51,668 bases of DNA from Deltaproteobacteria bacterium (GCA_019309115.1 JAFDGW010000016.1:1-51668); one strand, 5' to 3'; positions 17,903 to 27,507 are shown, counted from the first letter of the stretch. A program made the numbers and translations. The notes: generated from the letters alone by a model not told the origin.

Positions 17903-19077
17903 GCGTTGATAAAGCCCGGGACATGCTCGAGGAGCTGAGGGGGAAGATAGACGAGGTTGACAGAAACCTCGTACACTGGCTGGCCGAAAGGATGCGCCTA
18001 TCGAAACAGATAGGACAGGTAAAGCGCTCGGCAGGTTTTTCTCTCTTTGATCCAGAACGTGAGGAAGCCCTTTTAAAAAAACTCGTCTCCATTAACGACG
18101 AACCGTTGCTGTCTTCGGCTGTGCTTAGGGCAGTCTACCGCGAAATCCTGGCCGCTTCTCGTTCCCTTCAGTATCCCGTCAAGGTAGCATACCTAGGACC
18201 GCCATGGACATACTCACACCTGGCAGCCATTTACCTGTTCGGTCATGAAGTCGAATACCACCCCTTCACTTCCCTCGACGATGTGCTCAACTCGGTCCGG
18301 TGCAAACAGAGCGACATTGCTGTTGTTCCTGTGGAAAATACGCTAGAAGGAAGCATCGGTATGATAATGGAACTCCTGATGGAACATGATCTCTACATTG
18401 TGCGGGAATGTTATATCGCGATGGAGTATACTCTGGCGGGGACGGTGGAGAAACTTGGCGACGTTAAGGAAGTGTATGCTCATCCGAGAGCCCTAAACCA
18501 GTGCAGGATATGGCTTGCGAGAAATTTGGGTAAGGTGTCTTATTTCGAGTGTTCGTCCACTTCTGATGCGGCGAAATTATGTCGAGAAAAAGCAGGCCGG
18601 GCAGCCCTGTGTAACCTCTACGCGGCTCATTTCTACGGTTTGAACGTCCTTGCTGAACGAATAGCAGATCATCCTGAAGCGGTAACTCGATTCTTTGCAA
18701 TGGGGCGAGAAAAGACCGATCCATCCGGAGATGATAAGACATCGGTCATCTTTGCAGTTTCACATGCACCGGGAGCACTGTACAGAGCATTGGAACCCTG
18801 CGCCCGACATGAAGTAAACCTCTGCCGCATAGAATCCAGACCGACCAAACGGTTCAAGAAGGACTTTCTTTTTTTTGTGGATCTGGAAGGACATGAAACG
18901 GAAGATCACGTAAAACTGGCACTAGAGGAGATGCGAAAGGATTTGCTTTACCTGAAGGTTTTAGGTTCTTATCCAAAAGCGCTACCAGAACAACCCTTTA
19001 GCATTAACCGGGAGTCGGTAAGGTCGGAAATGGTTGGAACCGATCACCTGGAAGGGCGGAATGATGGCACGATATAA
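17890..19077 (+). CDS. pheA: Bifunctional chorismate mutase / prephenate dehydratase
   Basis: This 395-residue P-protein converts chorismate to prephenate and then to phenylpyruvate. An AroQ-type chorismate mutase domain occupies about 5-95 (LRGKIDEVDRNLVHWLAERM). Prephenate dehydratase follows at about 97-280 (VAYLGPPWTYSHLAA, VVPVENTLEGSIG, VTRFFAMGR). The C-terminal ACT domain carries CRIESRPTK, the phenylalanine-binding signature, so feedback inhibition is likely. It overlaps the preceding gene by 13 bp and is itself overlapped by the next, indicating tight coupling. The C-terminus runs about 30 residues beyond the usual ACT domain end. Confidence 0.95.
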   Translation: MGALSVDKARDMLEELRGKIDEVDRNLVHWLAERMRLSKQIGQVKRSAGFSLFDPEREEALLKKLVSINDEPLLSSAVLRAVYREILAASRSLQYPVKVAYLGPPWTYSHLAAIYLFGHEVEYHPFTSLDDVLNSVRCKQSDIAVVPVENTLEGSIGMIMELLMEHDLYIVRECYIAMEYTLAGTVEKLGDVKEVYAHPRALNQCRIWLARNLGKVSYFECSSTSDAAKLCREKAGRAALCNLYAAHFYGLNVLAERIADHPEAVTRFFAMGREKTDPSGDDKTSVIFAVSHAPGALYRALEPCARHEVNLCRIESRPTKRFKKDFLFFVDLEGHETEDHVKLALEEMRKDLLYLKVLGSYPKALPEQPFSINRESVRSEMVGTDHLEGRNDGTI

Positions 19078-19825
19078 GTTGTGTGGTACCCTTGATCAAT
19101 TCACTCCGGGTATATTCCCAGCGTATATGAAGCATCCAGACGTGGACATGATAGAATGCCGCCTCGATCTGTGGGAAGGTGTTACGGGACGTGCGGGTTT
19201 GTACACTTTTTTCGACGGTCTGATGGCAGCTCAGCGCTGGCCGGTCATCATTGTGTGTAGGCCCAAGAGGCATGGTGGGAGATTTGAAGGAAGTGAGAGT
19301 GAACGAATAGCTCTGCTGAAGCGAGCCGTGAGGAATGGAGCAGAGTGGGTCGAACTGGAACACGACAGCCCGGACGAATTTTTTGATGCAATCCGTGACG
19401 GAAATGCCAGAATTGTGTGCTTCTACAGGTTCGGACAGGAGGTTTCACCATCAGAGTCACTTCTTTTCGACAAGTGCATGGAACTTTCCGAAAAAAATCC
19501 TGACGTAATCCGCATTACCGGTTGGGTTCACAGGCCGGAAGAATGCTGTTATTATCTCAAGCTAATAACGGAAGCAAAAGCTAGATTGCAAAAAGACGTA
19601 ATAGCCTATGGATTAGGGCCAGCCGGCAGATGGAGCCGTATAGTGTGTCTCTTTGTAGGAAGTCCATGGACTTATGTTAAATTTGTGACGACGGGACAAG
19701 AACAAACTCATCAATTTGACGCCCGAGTAGCACGTTTGGTTTTGCAATACATCAGTGGTGGAGATTCGACCAATGATTCGCCCTGCACAGACCCAACTGT
19801 ATGCGGTTATAGGTACTCCTATTAG
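19061..19825 (+). CDS. Type I 3-dehydroquinate dehydratase-like protein with altered active site
   Basis: This 254-residue protein has the fold landmarks of type I dehydroquinase: IECRLDL (family E-x-R-x-D), VIIVCRPKRHGGRF, and GPAGRWSRIVCLFVGSPWTYVKF, which matches the C-terminal Ser-Arg...Gly-Ser motif. By my alignment the catalytic histidine segment (NHDF in E. coli) reads FYRF, and the Schiff-base lysine segment (PKIAL) reads IRITG, so His becomes Tyr and Lys becomes Arg. Either the enzyme works differently or it is not a dehydroquinase, and a type II enzyme elsewhere does the step. It overlaps pheA by 17 bp and aroE by 53 bp. ATG at 19061 or 19064 could be the start; GGAAGGG at 19050-19056 fits both. 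Confidence 0.75.
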   Translation: MMARYKLCGTLDQFTPGIFPAYMKHPDVDMIECRLDLWEGVTGRAGLYTFFDGLMAAQRWPVIIVCRPKRHGGRFEGSESERIALLKRAVRNGAEWVELEHDSPDEFFDAIRDGNARIVCFYRFGQEVSPSESLLFDKCMELSEKNPDVIRITGWVHRPEECCYYLKLITEAKARLQKDVIAYGLGPAGRWSRIVCLFVGSPWTYVKFVTTGQEQTHQFDARVARLVLQYISGGDSTNDSPCTDPTVCGYRYSY

Positions 19826-20636
19826 CCACAGCCTCAGCCCCGTGATGATGAATGAAGCTTTTAATGTGCTTAACATGAACGTTGTTTACGTAGCACTAGA
19901 AGTGACCAATCTGGAGCAAGATCTGGAAACACTATGGCGGGTCGGTTTTGGAGGCCTGAGTGTTACAATTCCTCACAAGGAACGAGCGCTGAAAATTGCA
20001 TCTGATCTGGACAGTTCGGCAAAGGCTATAGGCGCCGTTAACACACTTAAGCGGTCGAAAAATGGCTGGCAGGGTCGAAATACCGATTGGATTGGAATAG
20101 TGAGATCATTTCAGGAACGAGGCATTCAGATGCATGGAAAACGGGTGCTCGTTATCGGAGCGGGCGGTGCGTCGAGAGCAGTTATTTATGCGGCAAAGCA
20201 AATGGGGGCCGGGGAAATTGTAATAGCCAACAGAACCTACGAAAAGGGTGTTGAGGTTGCCGAAGAGTTTGAATGCGAAGCGATTCCGCTTGATGATGTA
20301 ACGGCAGGAGGGGAATTTGAAGTCATATTTCAAACGACGCCTGTCGGCATGAGCGGTTACGGTGATGATAAGCTCCCAGTAAGTTCGGTTATTTTAAAAC
20401 CGGGTTCAGTGGTTATGGATCTGGTATACAATCCCGTATGGACGGCTTTTTTGAGAAAAGCCCGGAAGCTGGGTTGCATCGTGATAAGTGGGCTGGATAT
20501 GCTAATTTATCAAGGCGCAGCTCAGTTTGAGTGGTGGTTTGGAATGCCTGCACCGGTTGCGGCAATGAGAAGGGTCCTTCAGAAAGTCACGAAAGCAGAG
20601 CAAAATGATGACAAAGGAAATTTCACCATCAGGTAA
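19773..20636 (+). CDS. aroE: Shikimate dehydrogenase
   Basis: This 287-residue NADP-dependent enzyme reduces 3-dehydroshikimate to shikimate. The substrate-binding motif ISHSLSPVMMN, the catalytic lysine in LSVTIPHKE, GAVNT and NTDW are all present in the N-terminal domain. The nucleotide fold has VIGAGGASRAV and an NRT motif typical of NADP preference. The C-terminus carries GLDMLIYQGAAQFEWW, the family signature. ATG at 19773 is preferred, with GGTGGAG about 8 bp upstream; the GTG at 19755 lies further inside the preceding gene. It overlaps aroA by 32 bp. Confidence 0.95.
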   Translation: MIRPAQTQLYAVIGTPISHSLSPVMMNEAFNVLNMNVVYVALEVTNLEQDLETLWRVGFGGLSVTIPHKERALKIASDLDSSAKAIGAVNTLKRSKNGWQGRNTDWIGIVRSFQERGIQMHGKRVLVIGAGGASRAVIYAAKQMGAGEIVIANRTYEKGVEVAEEFECEAIPLDDVTAGGEFEVIFQTTPVGMSGYGDDKLPVSSVILKPGSVVMDLVYNPVWTAFLRKARKLGCIVISGLDMLIYQGAAQFEWWFGMPAPVAAMRRVLQKVTKAEQNDDKGNFTIR

Positions 20637-21882
20637 GGTATCCGGAAAGGTGATTTTGCCGGGTTCTAAATCCATGACCCACAGGGCACTCCTTATGGCA
20701 GCCCTGGCATCCGAACCATCGATCGTGGACGGAGCACTTGTAGCCGAAGATACGATGCTGACAGCCCAGGCCCTTGAAAGGCTGGGCGTAAACCTTCGTC
20801 GAGAAAAAACAACATGGTTTGTTTCTCCCCCAAAATGGCGCTGGAAGAGGTGTGACAGCCCAATATTTCTCAAAAACAGCGGCACATCAATGCGTCTTCT
20901 TTTGGGAATCGCCGCCGCTGGTAAAGGCCGCTTTATATTTGATGGAACCGAGCGAATGAGGCAGCGGCCTGTTGGGCCGGTAGTTGAAGCCCTGAGTGTT
21001 CTGGGAGTTAAGTGCAATTTTCTGATCCGTCATGGTTATCCTCCGGTAGAAATAATTTCAAACGGGCTAGGAAATGGCGGAACGGTCGAAATAAGGGTTG
21101 ACGCCAGAAAGAGTAGTCAGTTTCTTTCTTCGCTGTTGATTGCATCACCTTGCGCAAAAGGGACAGTCAGGCTGAGCTGGCTGGAACCGATTGCTTCTTA
21201 CCCCTATGTGGAAATGACACTGAGAATGATGAGAGAAAGAGAGATACACTTTCGATGGCTTGGTGATAGTGAAATAGAGATTCCGGGAGGTCAAGATTAC
21301 CGTGGCGGAAGATGGACAGTGGAGGGAGACTGTTCAACGGCGTCGTACTTTTGGGCAGCAGCAGCGATAACTGGAGGCACAATCGAAACGGAGCCAGTCT
21401 TTGAGGAAAGCTATCAAGGAGATGCAGGACTGTTGGAAATACTGGAACGTATGGGCTGCAGGGTTGAACGCAGAGGAAACATCGTGGCTGTTTCCGGAAG
21501 CAGGCGCCTCAGGGGAGTTGATGTGGACATGAATTCCATGCCGGACATGGTACCTACTCTTGCGGTTGTAGCAGCATTTGCCGAGGGTGACACGATAATA
21601 CGCAATGTAGGACACCTTCGGATAAAAGAATCGGATCGCCTTAAAGCGGTATCAACAGAACTTAAGAAAATGGGTGCCCATGTGGAAATCAGGGGTGACG
21701 ACCTCGTAATCAGGGGCGGCGAAAAACTTCACGGTGCTGAAATAGATACTTACGACGACCACCGCATAGCGATGGCCTTTGCCGTTGCGGGCCTGCGTGT
21801 TCCCGGAGTGGTTATCAGAAATCCCGGTGTTGTCTCAAAATCTTTTCCTGAATTCTGGGAAGTCTTTGGATCTCTCACTTAA
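20605..21882 (+). CDS. aroA: 3-phosphoshikimate 1-carboxyvinyltransferase (EPSP synthase)
   Basis: This 425-residue enzyme transfers the enolpyruvyl group of PEP to shikimate-3-phosphate. Motifs include GSKSMTHRALLMAALA (shikimate-3-phosphate site), LKNSGTSMRLLLG, RQRPVGPVVEAL, KESDRLKAV and DDHRIAMAFAVAGL. The position usually occupied by Asn in SxTNR is His here (SMTHR). The early AADT-like segment is replaced by VAEDTMLTAQAL, as in many EPSP synthases. The gene overlaps aroE and ends 10 bp before the carboxypeptidase gene. Shikimate kinase and chorismate synthase are not in the window. Confidence 0.95.
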   Translation: MMTKEISPSGKVSGKVILPGSKSMTHRALLMAALASEPSIVDGALVAEDTMLTAQALERLGVNLRREKTTWFVSPPKWRWKRCDSPIFLKNSGTSMRLLLGIAAAGKGRFIFDGTERMRQRPVGPVVEALSVLGVKCNFLIRHGYPPVEIISNGLGNGGTVEIRVDARKSSQFLSSLLIASPCAKGTVRLSWLEPIASYPYVEMTLRMMREREIHFRWLGDSEIEIPGGQDYRGGRWTVEGDCSTASYFWAAAAITGGTIETEPVFEESYQGDAGLLEILERMGCRVERRGNIVAVSGSRRLRGVDVDMNSMPDMVPTLAVVAAFAEGDTIIRNVGHLRIKESDRLKAVSTELKKMGAHVEIRGDDLVIRGGEKLHGAEIDTYDDHRIAMAFAVAGLRVPGVVIRNPGVVSKSFPEFWEVFGSLT

Positions 21883-21892
21883 GGTCCCAACG

Positions 21893-23407
21893 GTGACACG
21901 ACTAACCTCGTTACTTCTTTCCATTGTTTTGATAACGTTATTTTGCTCTTCTTTTTCCTACGCCGCTCGGCCGGTAGAAACCGAAGTAAAAAAAATCCAA
22001 TCCCTCATTAAAGGATATGTCCCTGTTTTTAACAGGCTTTCGAAAAGCTGGGGGCTGGAAATCAGAAGATTTCCCGATGGCACAGTTATATTTTCAAAAA
22101 ATGCACATTGCCTTTTTATCACGGCGTCGCTCACAAAACTCTTTACATCTTTTGCTGCCTTGGAGCTACTTGGGCCAAATCACTTCTTTGACGTAGGGTT
22201 ACGAAGTTCGATTCCCATCAAGGGCATACTCTCTGGTACTCTTACGGTGACTTCAAACGGCTATCCTCTCTGGCTGTCATCGGAATTGCAGGAATGTGTA
22301 AGACGTTTCGTTTCGGATTTTAGAATAGAAAAATTTCAAGGGAGCATAACAACTTATCAGGGTCTTTTTTTTCCTCATGTGGAACACATTTGTCTGGACG
22401 GTAAGTGTTCCCGGGCCTACAATCCGGTCATCAGCCCTACGGCCGTAGATTTTAATTCAATCGAATTTCAACTGCTTCCAGGGGGAAAAATCGGCAAGCC
22501 GGGCATCGTGAGATACAGCCCTGCTCACGTGCGGTTTCGCATCGTCAACAAAACCATAACCGTAAAAAGAGCCAGGAAAAACTGGCTGTCGGTTCAGTGG
22601 AAAAAGCAGAATGGGACTTACCATGCGATCGTAACCGGAAAAATCGGATTGAAACGCAAAAAAGCCATCAGTCTTAGGGTTTCCTGCCCGTTCCCCGACA
22701 CGCTCCTAACTTCTAACGTTGAAACGGCCATGAAAGAAGCAGGTGTTAAGATTATAATTAAAAAGCCGACGAACAAGAAAGAACCTTTGTATTTCCCCTG
22801 TGCAACCAGAAGCCTTGCAGAGATATTGCCCGGCCTTAATCGCTACAGCAACAACTTCATGGCTGAAATGTTGTTTCGGCACTTGGGAGGCGTCCGCTTT
22901 GGATTTCCGGGATCTAAAAAGAAAGGAGCACTGGCCATTCAGGAAGTTCTGAGAAGGAATGGCATAGCACCAGGGGAAGTACATATTACCTGCGGTTCCG
23001 GTCTGGACAGGTCTAACAAAGCAACACCTGCTGCATTGGGAAAACTATTATTTCGGGTTTATTCGGATCCTACAATCAGCCCACTTCTTCTGGGCTCTAT
23101 GGCCAGAAATGGAGATGAAGGAACCCTGCGACGATTTCTTAAAGGAGCTAATTTTATCGTAATGGCCAAAACGGGTACACTGTCGGACGTTCTGGGAATG
23201 GCAGGCTATATCTTCGTGCCTAACCGTGGATGTGTTGCCAGTTTTACTGTAATGTGCAACGATGTACACAATAAATGGAAGTTGAAGGCTCTTTTGGAAA
23301 AATTGCTCCGGGATTTGGCACATCTGCTTGCAACCTCAAGAAAACCGGAAAAGGCGCCAAAGAAACTTCGCTACAAAGCCCATGATTGGTGGAAAAAGCA
23401 AGCTTGA
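21893..23407 (+). CDS. dacB: D-alanyl-D-alanine carboxypeptidase (PBP4, DacB family)
   Basis: This 504-residue periplasmic penicillin-binding protein of the S13 family trims or cuts peptidoglycan cross-links. A signal peptide of about 22 residues ends near SYA-ARP. The active-site motifs are visible: SLTK (SxxK serine), SNN in RYSNNFMAEML (SxN) and KTG in VMAKTGTLSD. The large insert between SxxK and SxN that typifies S13 enzymes is present. GTG at 21893 is preferred, with AAGG 8 bp upstream; the frame is open further up inside aroA. The last 72 bp overlap the convergent permease gene at 23336-23839, which is unusual. Confidence 0.9.
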   Translation: MTRLTSLLLSIVLITLFCSSFSYAARPVETEVKKIQSLIKGYVPVFNRLSKSWGLEIRRFPDGTVIFSKNAHCLFITASLTKLFTSFAALELLGPNHFFDVGLRSSIPIKGILSGTLTVTSNGYPLWLSSELQECVRRFVSDFRIEKFQGSITTYQGLFFPHVEHICLDGKCSRAYNPVISPTAVDFNSIEFQLLPGGKIGKPGIVRYSPAHVRFRIVNKTITVKRARKNWLSVQWKKQNGTYHAIVTGKIGLKRKKAISLRVSCPFPDTLLTSNVETAMKEAGVKIIIKKPTNKKEPLYFPCATRSLAEILPGLNRYSNNFMAEMLFRHLGGVRFGFPGSKKKGALAIQEVLRRNGIAPGEVHITCGSGLDRSNKATPAALGKLLFRVYSDPTISPLLLGSMARNGDEGTLRRFLKGANFIVMAKTGTLSDVLGMAGYIFVPNRGCVASFTVMCNDVHNKWKLKALLEKLLRDLAHLLATSRKPEKAPKKLRYKAHDWWKKQA

Positions 23408-23839
23408 CAGGAATCGAACTGTTACAATAGGGAGGCCCAGAAGAGGAACTTCTATCATGAGAACTCTACTCATGCCGAGAAGCGCCCAGGCAGAAAGATA
23501 CGCAACCAGCGGGCCTATGTCCGCCCCGGCTTTGAAAAGAGACATCACTATTGGAAATTGAACGAATGGACCGCCGGGAGTGATTATGCCAAGCAGCGAA
23601 CCAATAAAAAGACCTTTCCAGCCGCTTCCACTGCCGACGTATTTGATGATGAGGTTTCTGGGCATGATTCTTTCTACCAGAGCGGCCAGAAATAGCGCAA
23701 CTACGATAAGAGGAATTACTTTAACAGCAAGGATTGCACTGGACCGTGCCGATTCGGGAATTATGAAGGGATCTTTTTTGTACGCAATAAAAGCCGCCGC
23801 AACCGCTAATAAAGACATAATCAGGAAAGCCTGTAGCAT
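23336..23839 (-). CDS. Small integral membrane permease (DUF318/ArsP-like half)
   Basis: This 167-residue protein has about five predicted membrane helices. The segment VGSGSGWKGLFIGSLLGIITPGGP and a second Gly/Pro-rich SAWALLGMSRVLMIEVPLLG resemble half-size permeases related to DUF318/ArsP_1, which move organoarsenicals or unknown solutes. Only the family resemblance is supported; the substrate is unknown. ATG at 23839 has AAAGGGG just upstream, while the first in-frame start at 23905 has no site and adds a non-hydrophobic leader. It is convergent with, and overlaps, the carboxypeptidase gene. Confidence 0.75.
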   Translation of the reverse strand: MLQAFLIMSLLAVAAAFIAYKKDPFIIPESARSSAILAVKVIPLIVVALFLAALVERIMPRNLIIKYVGSGSGWKGLFIGSLLGIITPGGPFVQFPIVMSLFKAGADIGPLVAYLSAWALLGMSRVLMIEVPLLGLPIVTVRFLSSLLFPPIMGFVAKFLWRLFRFS

Positions 23840-23951
23840 AACCCCTTTCTCCCGATGAAAAATATGAAAATTTAATGTATGGATAATGCTGGGTATTTGT
23901 AGCAAAATTAAAAACTTTCTGGAAACAGAAATCTAGCGGAGGATTTCGGAA

Positions 23952-24944
23952 ATGCCAGTGACCATGTCATGGAGGAAAAGGGTTGTTGTAACCGGTGGTG
24001 CCGGTTTTTTGGGCTCCCATCTGTGTGAACGACTATTAAGGGAATACTGTGACGTAATCTGCGTGGACAATTTCTACACGGGCTCAAAAATTAACATCGA
24101 ACACCTCATCGGAAATCCCTATTTCGAACTCATTCGCCATGACATAACCTTCCCTCTTTACCTGGAGGTTGACGAAATATACAACTTGGCCTGTCCAGCG
24201 TCTCCGATTCATTACCAGTTTGATCCGGTACAAACCGTGAAGGTGAACGTGCACGGGTCAATCAACATGTTGGGCCTTGCGAAACGCACCAAGGCAAAAA
24301 TTCTGCAGGCATCCACATCCGAAGTTTACGGCGATCCGGATGTTCATCCTCAGCCGGAATCATATCGGGGAAATGTTAATCCTCTGGGGCCAAGGGCGTG
24401 TTACGACGAAGGTAAAAGATGCGCCGAAACTTTATTTTTTAGTTACCACAGACAGCATGCTGTGAGGATTAAGGTAGCCAGAATTTTCAACACTTACGGT
24501 CCCAGAATGCATCCTAATGACGGACGGGTTGTATCCAATTTTGTAATTCAAGCACTTACTGGAAAGCCCATCACGATATACGGAAATGGTAAGCAAACCC
24601 GGTCATTTTGTTATGTGGACGATCTTATTGAGGGGCTAGTCAAGTTAATGAATAATACAGACGACAATTTTACGGGGCCTGTAAACTTGGGGAATCCCGA
24701 AGAGATTACAATCCTCGAGCTTGCGGAAACAGTGCTAGAATTAACTGGTTCAAAGTCTGAGATAGTATTCAAACCTCTTCCGACCGATGACCCCATGCAG
24801 AGATGTCCGGACATAAGCCTGGCACAGAAGGCGCTTGATTGGAAACCGAAGGTTCCTCTCAGGGAAGGTCTGAAAAAAACCATCGATTACTTTGATGACT
24901 GTTTGAGGGCTGATTGGTGCCGAATTAATTTCAAGAAAGGATGA
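23952..24944 (+). CDS. UDP-glucuronate decarboxylase-like extended SDR (UDP-xylose synthase type)
   Basis: This 330-residue NAD-binding nucleotide-sugar enzyme has the Rossmann motif [18 protein letters not shown] at its N-terminus, the catalytic YDEGK (YxxxK), and the family-specific stretches [19 protein letters not shown] and [22 protein letters not shown]. These are typical of UDP-glucuronate decarboxylase, which makes UDP-xylose. A GGAGG lies 9 bp upstream of the ATG. It probably supplies an activated pentose for surface glycans, perhaps for the glycosyltransferases at 40414-46346. A dTDP-glucose dehydratase is less likely because the YNLACPASP motif is specific. Confidence 0.92.
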   Translation: MPVTMSWRKRVVVTGGAGFLGSHLCERLLREYCDVICVDNFYTGSKINIEHLIGNPYFELIRHDITFPLYLEVDEIYNLACPASPIHYQFDPVQTVKVNVHGSINMLGLAKRTKAKILQASTSEVYGDPDVHPQPESYRGNVNPLGPRACYDEGKRCAETLFFSYHRQHAVRIKVARIFNTYGPRMHPNDGRVVSNFVIQALTGKPITIYGNGKQTRSFCYVDDLIEGLVKLMNNTDDNFTGPVNLGNPEEITILELAETVLELTGSKSEIVFKPLPTDDPMQRCPDISLAQKALDWKPKVPLREGLKKTIDYFDDCLRADWCRINFKKG

Positions 24945-24990
24945 TCTTTACTTGCATGGAAAACCAAGGCACGTCTCGTTAGGGATAAAT

Positions 24991-25782
24991 ATGAAAAGAT
25001 CACTCGTTTTGCTGTTCTTACTGGTATCATTCCTTTTCTCCTGTAGCTCCCCATCGCACTACAATGGCTATATTCCCTCTTCTGTACCTTCACACTTCAA
25101 TCACCAAAATGAATACTCAACAAAAGTGGTACAGAAAACCCTTTGGATTCCATCGTCACCTCGTACCGTAGTTCACGAAGTGGCGCCCCTGGAAACGCTA
25201 TGGCGCATATCGAAGATGTACGGCGTGCCTGTGTGGAAAATACGCAGAGCCAATCACCTGAAAGACGATATAATACGGATCGGACAGAAGCTTATAATTC
25301 CAGGCGCAAAGTATTTCAAAAACGTTATACCCCTTTACCCAAGCACAAAATGGCGTTATATTATATTGCACCATACGGGAACGGAAATTGGTAAGGCTAC
25401 AGTAATTCACCGCTACCACGAAGACAGAGGCTTTATATATGGACTTGGTTATCACTTTTTGATAGATAATGGCACCTTAGGAAAGGGAGACGGTCAAATT
25501 GAGGTTTCTCCACGATGGATCAAACAGCACGACGGAGCTCACTGCAAAGCAGGAGGTATGAACCACAAGGGAATAGGCATAGCTTTAGTGGGCAATTTCA
25601 ATAAGGAGAGGCCAACCCCCGCACAGATTGATTCGCTGATACTTCTTGTGAAAGTCCTGACCGAGTTTTACAATATTCCTCCAGATCACGTCCTCGGACA
25701 TCGTGATGTTCCAGGTGCTAGGACTGATTGTCCAGGTCGTTTTTTCCCTTGGCGACGGGTAAGATTGGCTCTGATGAAATAA
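24991..25782 (+). CDS. LysM domain N-acetylmuramoyl-L-alanine amidase, lipoprotein
   Basis: This 263-residue protein starts with a lipoprotein signal peptide; the lipobox LFSC places the lipidated Cys at about residue 18. A LysM domain lies at about 60-100 (VHEVAPLETLWRISKMYGV, IRIGQKLIIPG). An amidase_2/PGRP-type zinc amidase domain follows at about 112-255: the first zinc histidine in IILHHTG, then GLGYHFLID, and HRDVPGARTDCPG with the second histidine and the Cys ligand. ATG at 24991 has AGGG upstream. It cleaves the stem peptide from muramic acid and is likely outer- or inner-membrane anchored. An intrinsic terminator follows. Confidence 0.92.
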   Translation: MKRSLVLLFLLVSFLFSCSSPSHYNGYIPSSVPSHFNHQNEYSTKVVQKTLWIPSSPRTVVHEVAPLETLWRISKMYGVPVWKIRRANHLKDDIIRIGQKLIIPGAKYFKNVIPLYPSTKWRYIILHHTGTEIGKATVIHRYHEDRGFIYGLGYHFLIDNGTLGKGDGQIEVSPRWIKQHDGAHCKAGGMNHKGIGIALVGNFNKERPTPAQIDSLILLVKVLTEFYNIPPDHVLGHRDVPGARTDCPGRFFPWRRVRLALMK

Positions 25783-25790
25783 CCATAGAA

Positions 25791-25815
25791 ATGCTTATTA
25801 AAGCATATATTTTTT
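25791..25815 (+). terminator. Intrinsic terminator after the amidase gene
   Basis: A 6-bp stem, ATGCTT / AAGCAT, with a 4-nt loop is followed by ATA and six T residues. The stem is AT-rich, so its strength is uncertain. Confidence 0.5.
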
Positions 25816-25853
25816 GAGGTTTTAAGTCTCCTTCAGGCAGGAGGTAAAGAAAC

Positions 25854-26888
25854 ATGAATGAGCTGCTTGCACCTGGTGGAAATCTGGCAATGGTTGAGGC
25901 TGTGTTCCGCTGTGGAGCCGATGCCGTTTATATAGGCTCCAAGGGATTCAGCCGTCGTAAATGCGCATGGGAAATGGAAGATTCCCAGATCCGTGAAGCC
26001 GTAGATATTGCAAAACAAATGGGCAATAAAAAAGTGAGGATTGCTATCAATGCCGAAATCCCCGAAGAAAAGTTTATGCTACTCATGAAAAAGGTGGCTC
26101 GTTATGCCGCTTGGGGCGTAGAAGGGGTAATTGTAAAAACGCCGGCAGTTATGCGAATGATACATCAGAATTTTCCAGAACTGGTAATTCACGCCAGTGT
26201 GGGATGTAACATACAAACCAAGCGGCAAATGGAGGAGTATAAAAACTACGGAGCCACTCAGATAGTAGCTAGCACCGAGATTGATACAGTAGAAAAACTT
26301 CGCCGTTTCAAGAAGATGGCCGACGAAGTAGGCGTCGCCACAGAAGTGTTAATTCATGGAAATAGGTGCGTTGGCGGTGTCGGAAATTGTGTTTTTCACG
26401 AACTTATAAGCGATTCTTACATTAAGAAAATCTACTACGACGAAGACGGTAATCGAATAGTGGAATATGAAGGCTGGCCGGACCGTAGTGGAAGTTGTTT
26501 CAGGCTGTGTTTGCTTACTGAAGAACAACGCAGAAAGGTGCTACGGAAACGTGGCCGTTCTGATGATGAAATCGAGTCGATAAACGAAAGAATCCGAAGG
26601 CATCCCAATGTGGCTTTTGCCGTAAACGGCAAGGAACTCTGGGATTACATGGATCTGGGACTTGCAACACTTAAGGTTCAAGGACGAGAATACCCGGTTT
26701 CCCTTATTTCAAGGATGATATCCATTTACCGGATCATGATAGACGCCCACGCTGCGGGGCGAGAGCACGATGACCCCGAACTTATTCCGCTTCAGCAAGA
26801 GTTGGACGAAATAGCCAGAGACAGAGACAGGGTGCGGATGGAAAAAACCAGAGAACTTCACCAGAACATAAAAGGGCTTTTTGCGTAG
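25854..26888 (+). CDS. U32 family peptidase-like protein
   Basis: This 344-residue protein belongs to the U32 group, whose characterised members (UbiU/UbiV, RlhA, TrhP) are mostly RNA- or quinone-hydroxylation factors rather than proteases. The N-terminus [26 protein letters not shown] is the family signature. A cysteine set, [12 protein letters not shown] and GSCFRLC, matches the usual iron-sulfur ligands. The ribosome binding site GGAGG lies 8 bp before the ATG. The C-terminal tail (about 300-344) is a charged helix. It stands alone between a terminator and a convergent hydrolase gene. The precise role is unknown. Confidence 0.85.
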   Translation: MNELLAPGGNLAMVEAVFRCGADAVYIGSKGFSRRKCAWEMEDSQIREAVDIAKQMGNKKVRIAINAEIPEEKFMLLMKKVARYAAWGVEGVIVKTPAVMRMIHQNFPELVIHASVGCNIQTKRQMEEYKNYGATQIVASTEIDTVEKLRRFKKMADEVGVATEVLIHGNRCVGGVGNCVFHELISDSYIKKIYYDEDGNRIVEYEGWPDRSGSCFRLCLLTEEQRRKVLRKRGRSDDEIESINERIRRHPNVAFAVNGKELWDYMDLGLATLKVQGREYPVSLISRMISIYRIMIDAHAAGREHDDPELIPLQQELDEIARDRDRVRMEKTRELHQNIKGLFA

Positions 26889-26943
26889 TCATGTTCGGTT
26901 GCGCCGTGTCTATATACGGTGCAACCTTCTTCGAGCAGTCAAC

Positions 26944-27507
26944 TCATAAAGTTTTCAAAAGGGGGAGTGCTTTCCTGAATTCTTCCGTTCCTGCCCTGTT
27001 TAAAAGCTCAAAAATGATCATTTCTGTTGAACTCATGACTGCGCCTGCTTGCTCCAGACGTTTTATCCCTACGAGCCGATTGGATTCACTCCTGGAAGTG
27101 ACTGCATCGGTCGCCAGATCAACCCTGTAACCAAGCCTCAAAGCGTGTGCCCCGGTGTGAAATATGCACACATGGCTCTCCATGCCGGCAAGAAGTATCG
27201 TTTTTTTACCCTTGGCTTCAACGGCCTTCTTGATGTTTTCGTTCTGGAAACAGCTGAATTCTAGTTTGTTTAGAACTTCCGGATTATCAACTTTGGCCAG
27301 CAATTCGGGCAGGAAACCGCCTAGTTTCTCTCCGTTGTGAGTTGTAAAAATAATGGGAATTTCAAAGATTTTACAAATTTCAATCAGTGCCGACGCATTC
27401 TTTACAAGTTCCTCTTTCCTCACACATGGATCCAACAGCACCTTTTGAATATCCACGAGCAAAAGCAAGCAGTCATCAGGATTTAAAAATTCCCTTGCAT
27501 GCTCCAT
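26944..27507 (-). CDS. Isochorismatase family cysteine hydrolase
   Basis: This 187-residue hydrolase has the triad seen in the family: Asp in LLLLVDIQ, a Lys in the VLNKLEFSCF region and Cys in GMESHVCIFHTG. It resembles nicotinamidase/isochorismatase-like proteins of the YcaC type. Substrate cannot be told. ATG at 27507 has GGGAGG 7 bp upstream; a GTG one codon earlier is less likely. It is convergent with the U32 gene, with 55 bp between their ends. Confidence 0.9.
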   Translation of the reverse strand: MEHAREFLNPDDCLLLLVDIQKVLLDPCVRKEELVKNASALIEICKIFEIPIIFTTHNGEKLGGFLPELLAKVDNPEVLNKLEFSCFQNENIKKAVEAKGKKTILLAGMESHVCIFHTGAHALRLGYRVDLATDAVTSRSESNRLVGIKRLEQAGAVMSSTEMIIFELLNRAGTEEFRKALPLLKTL

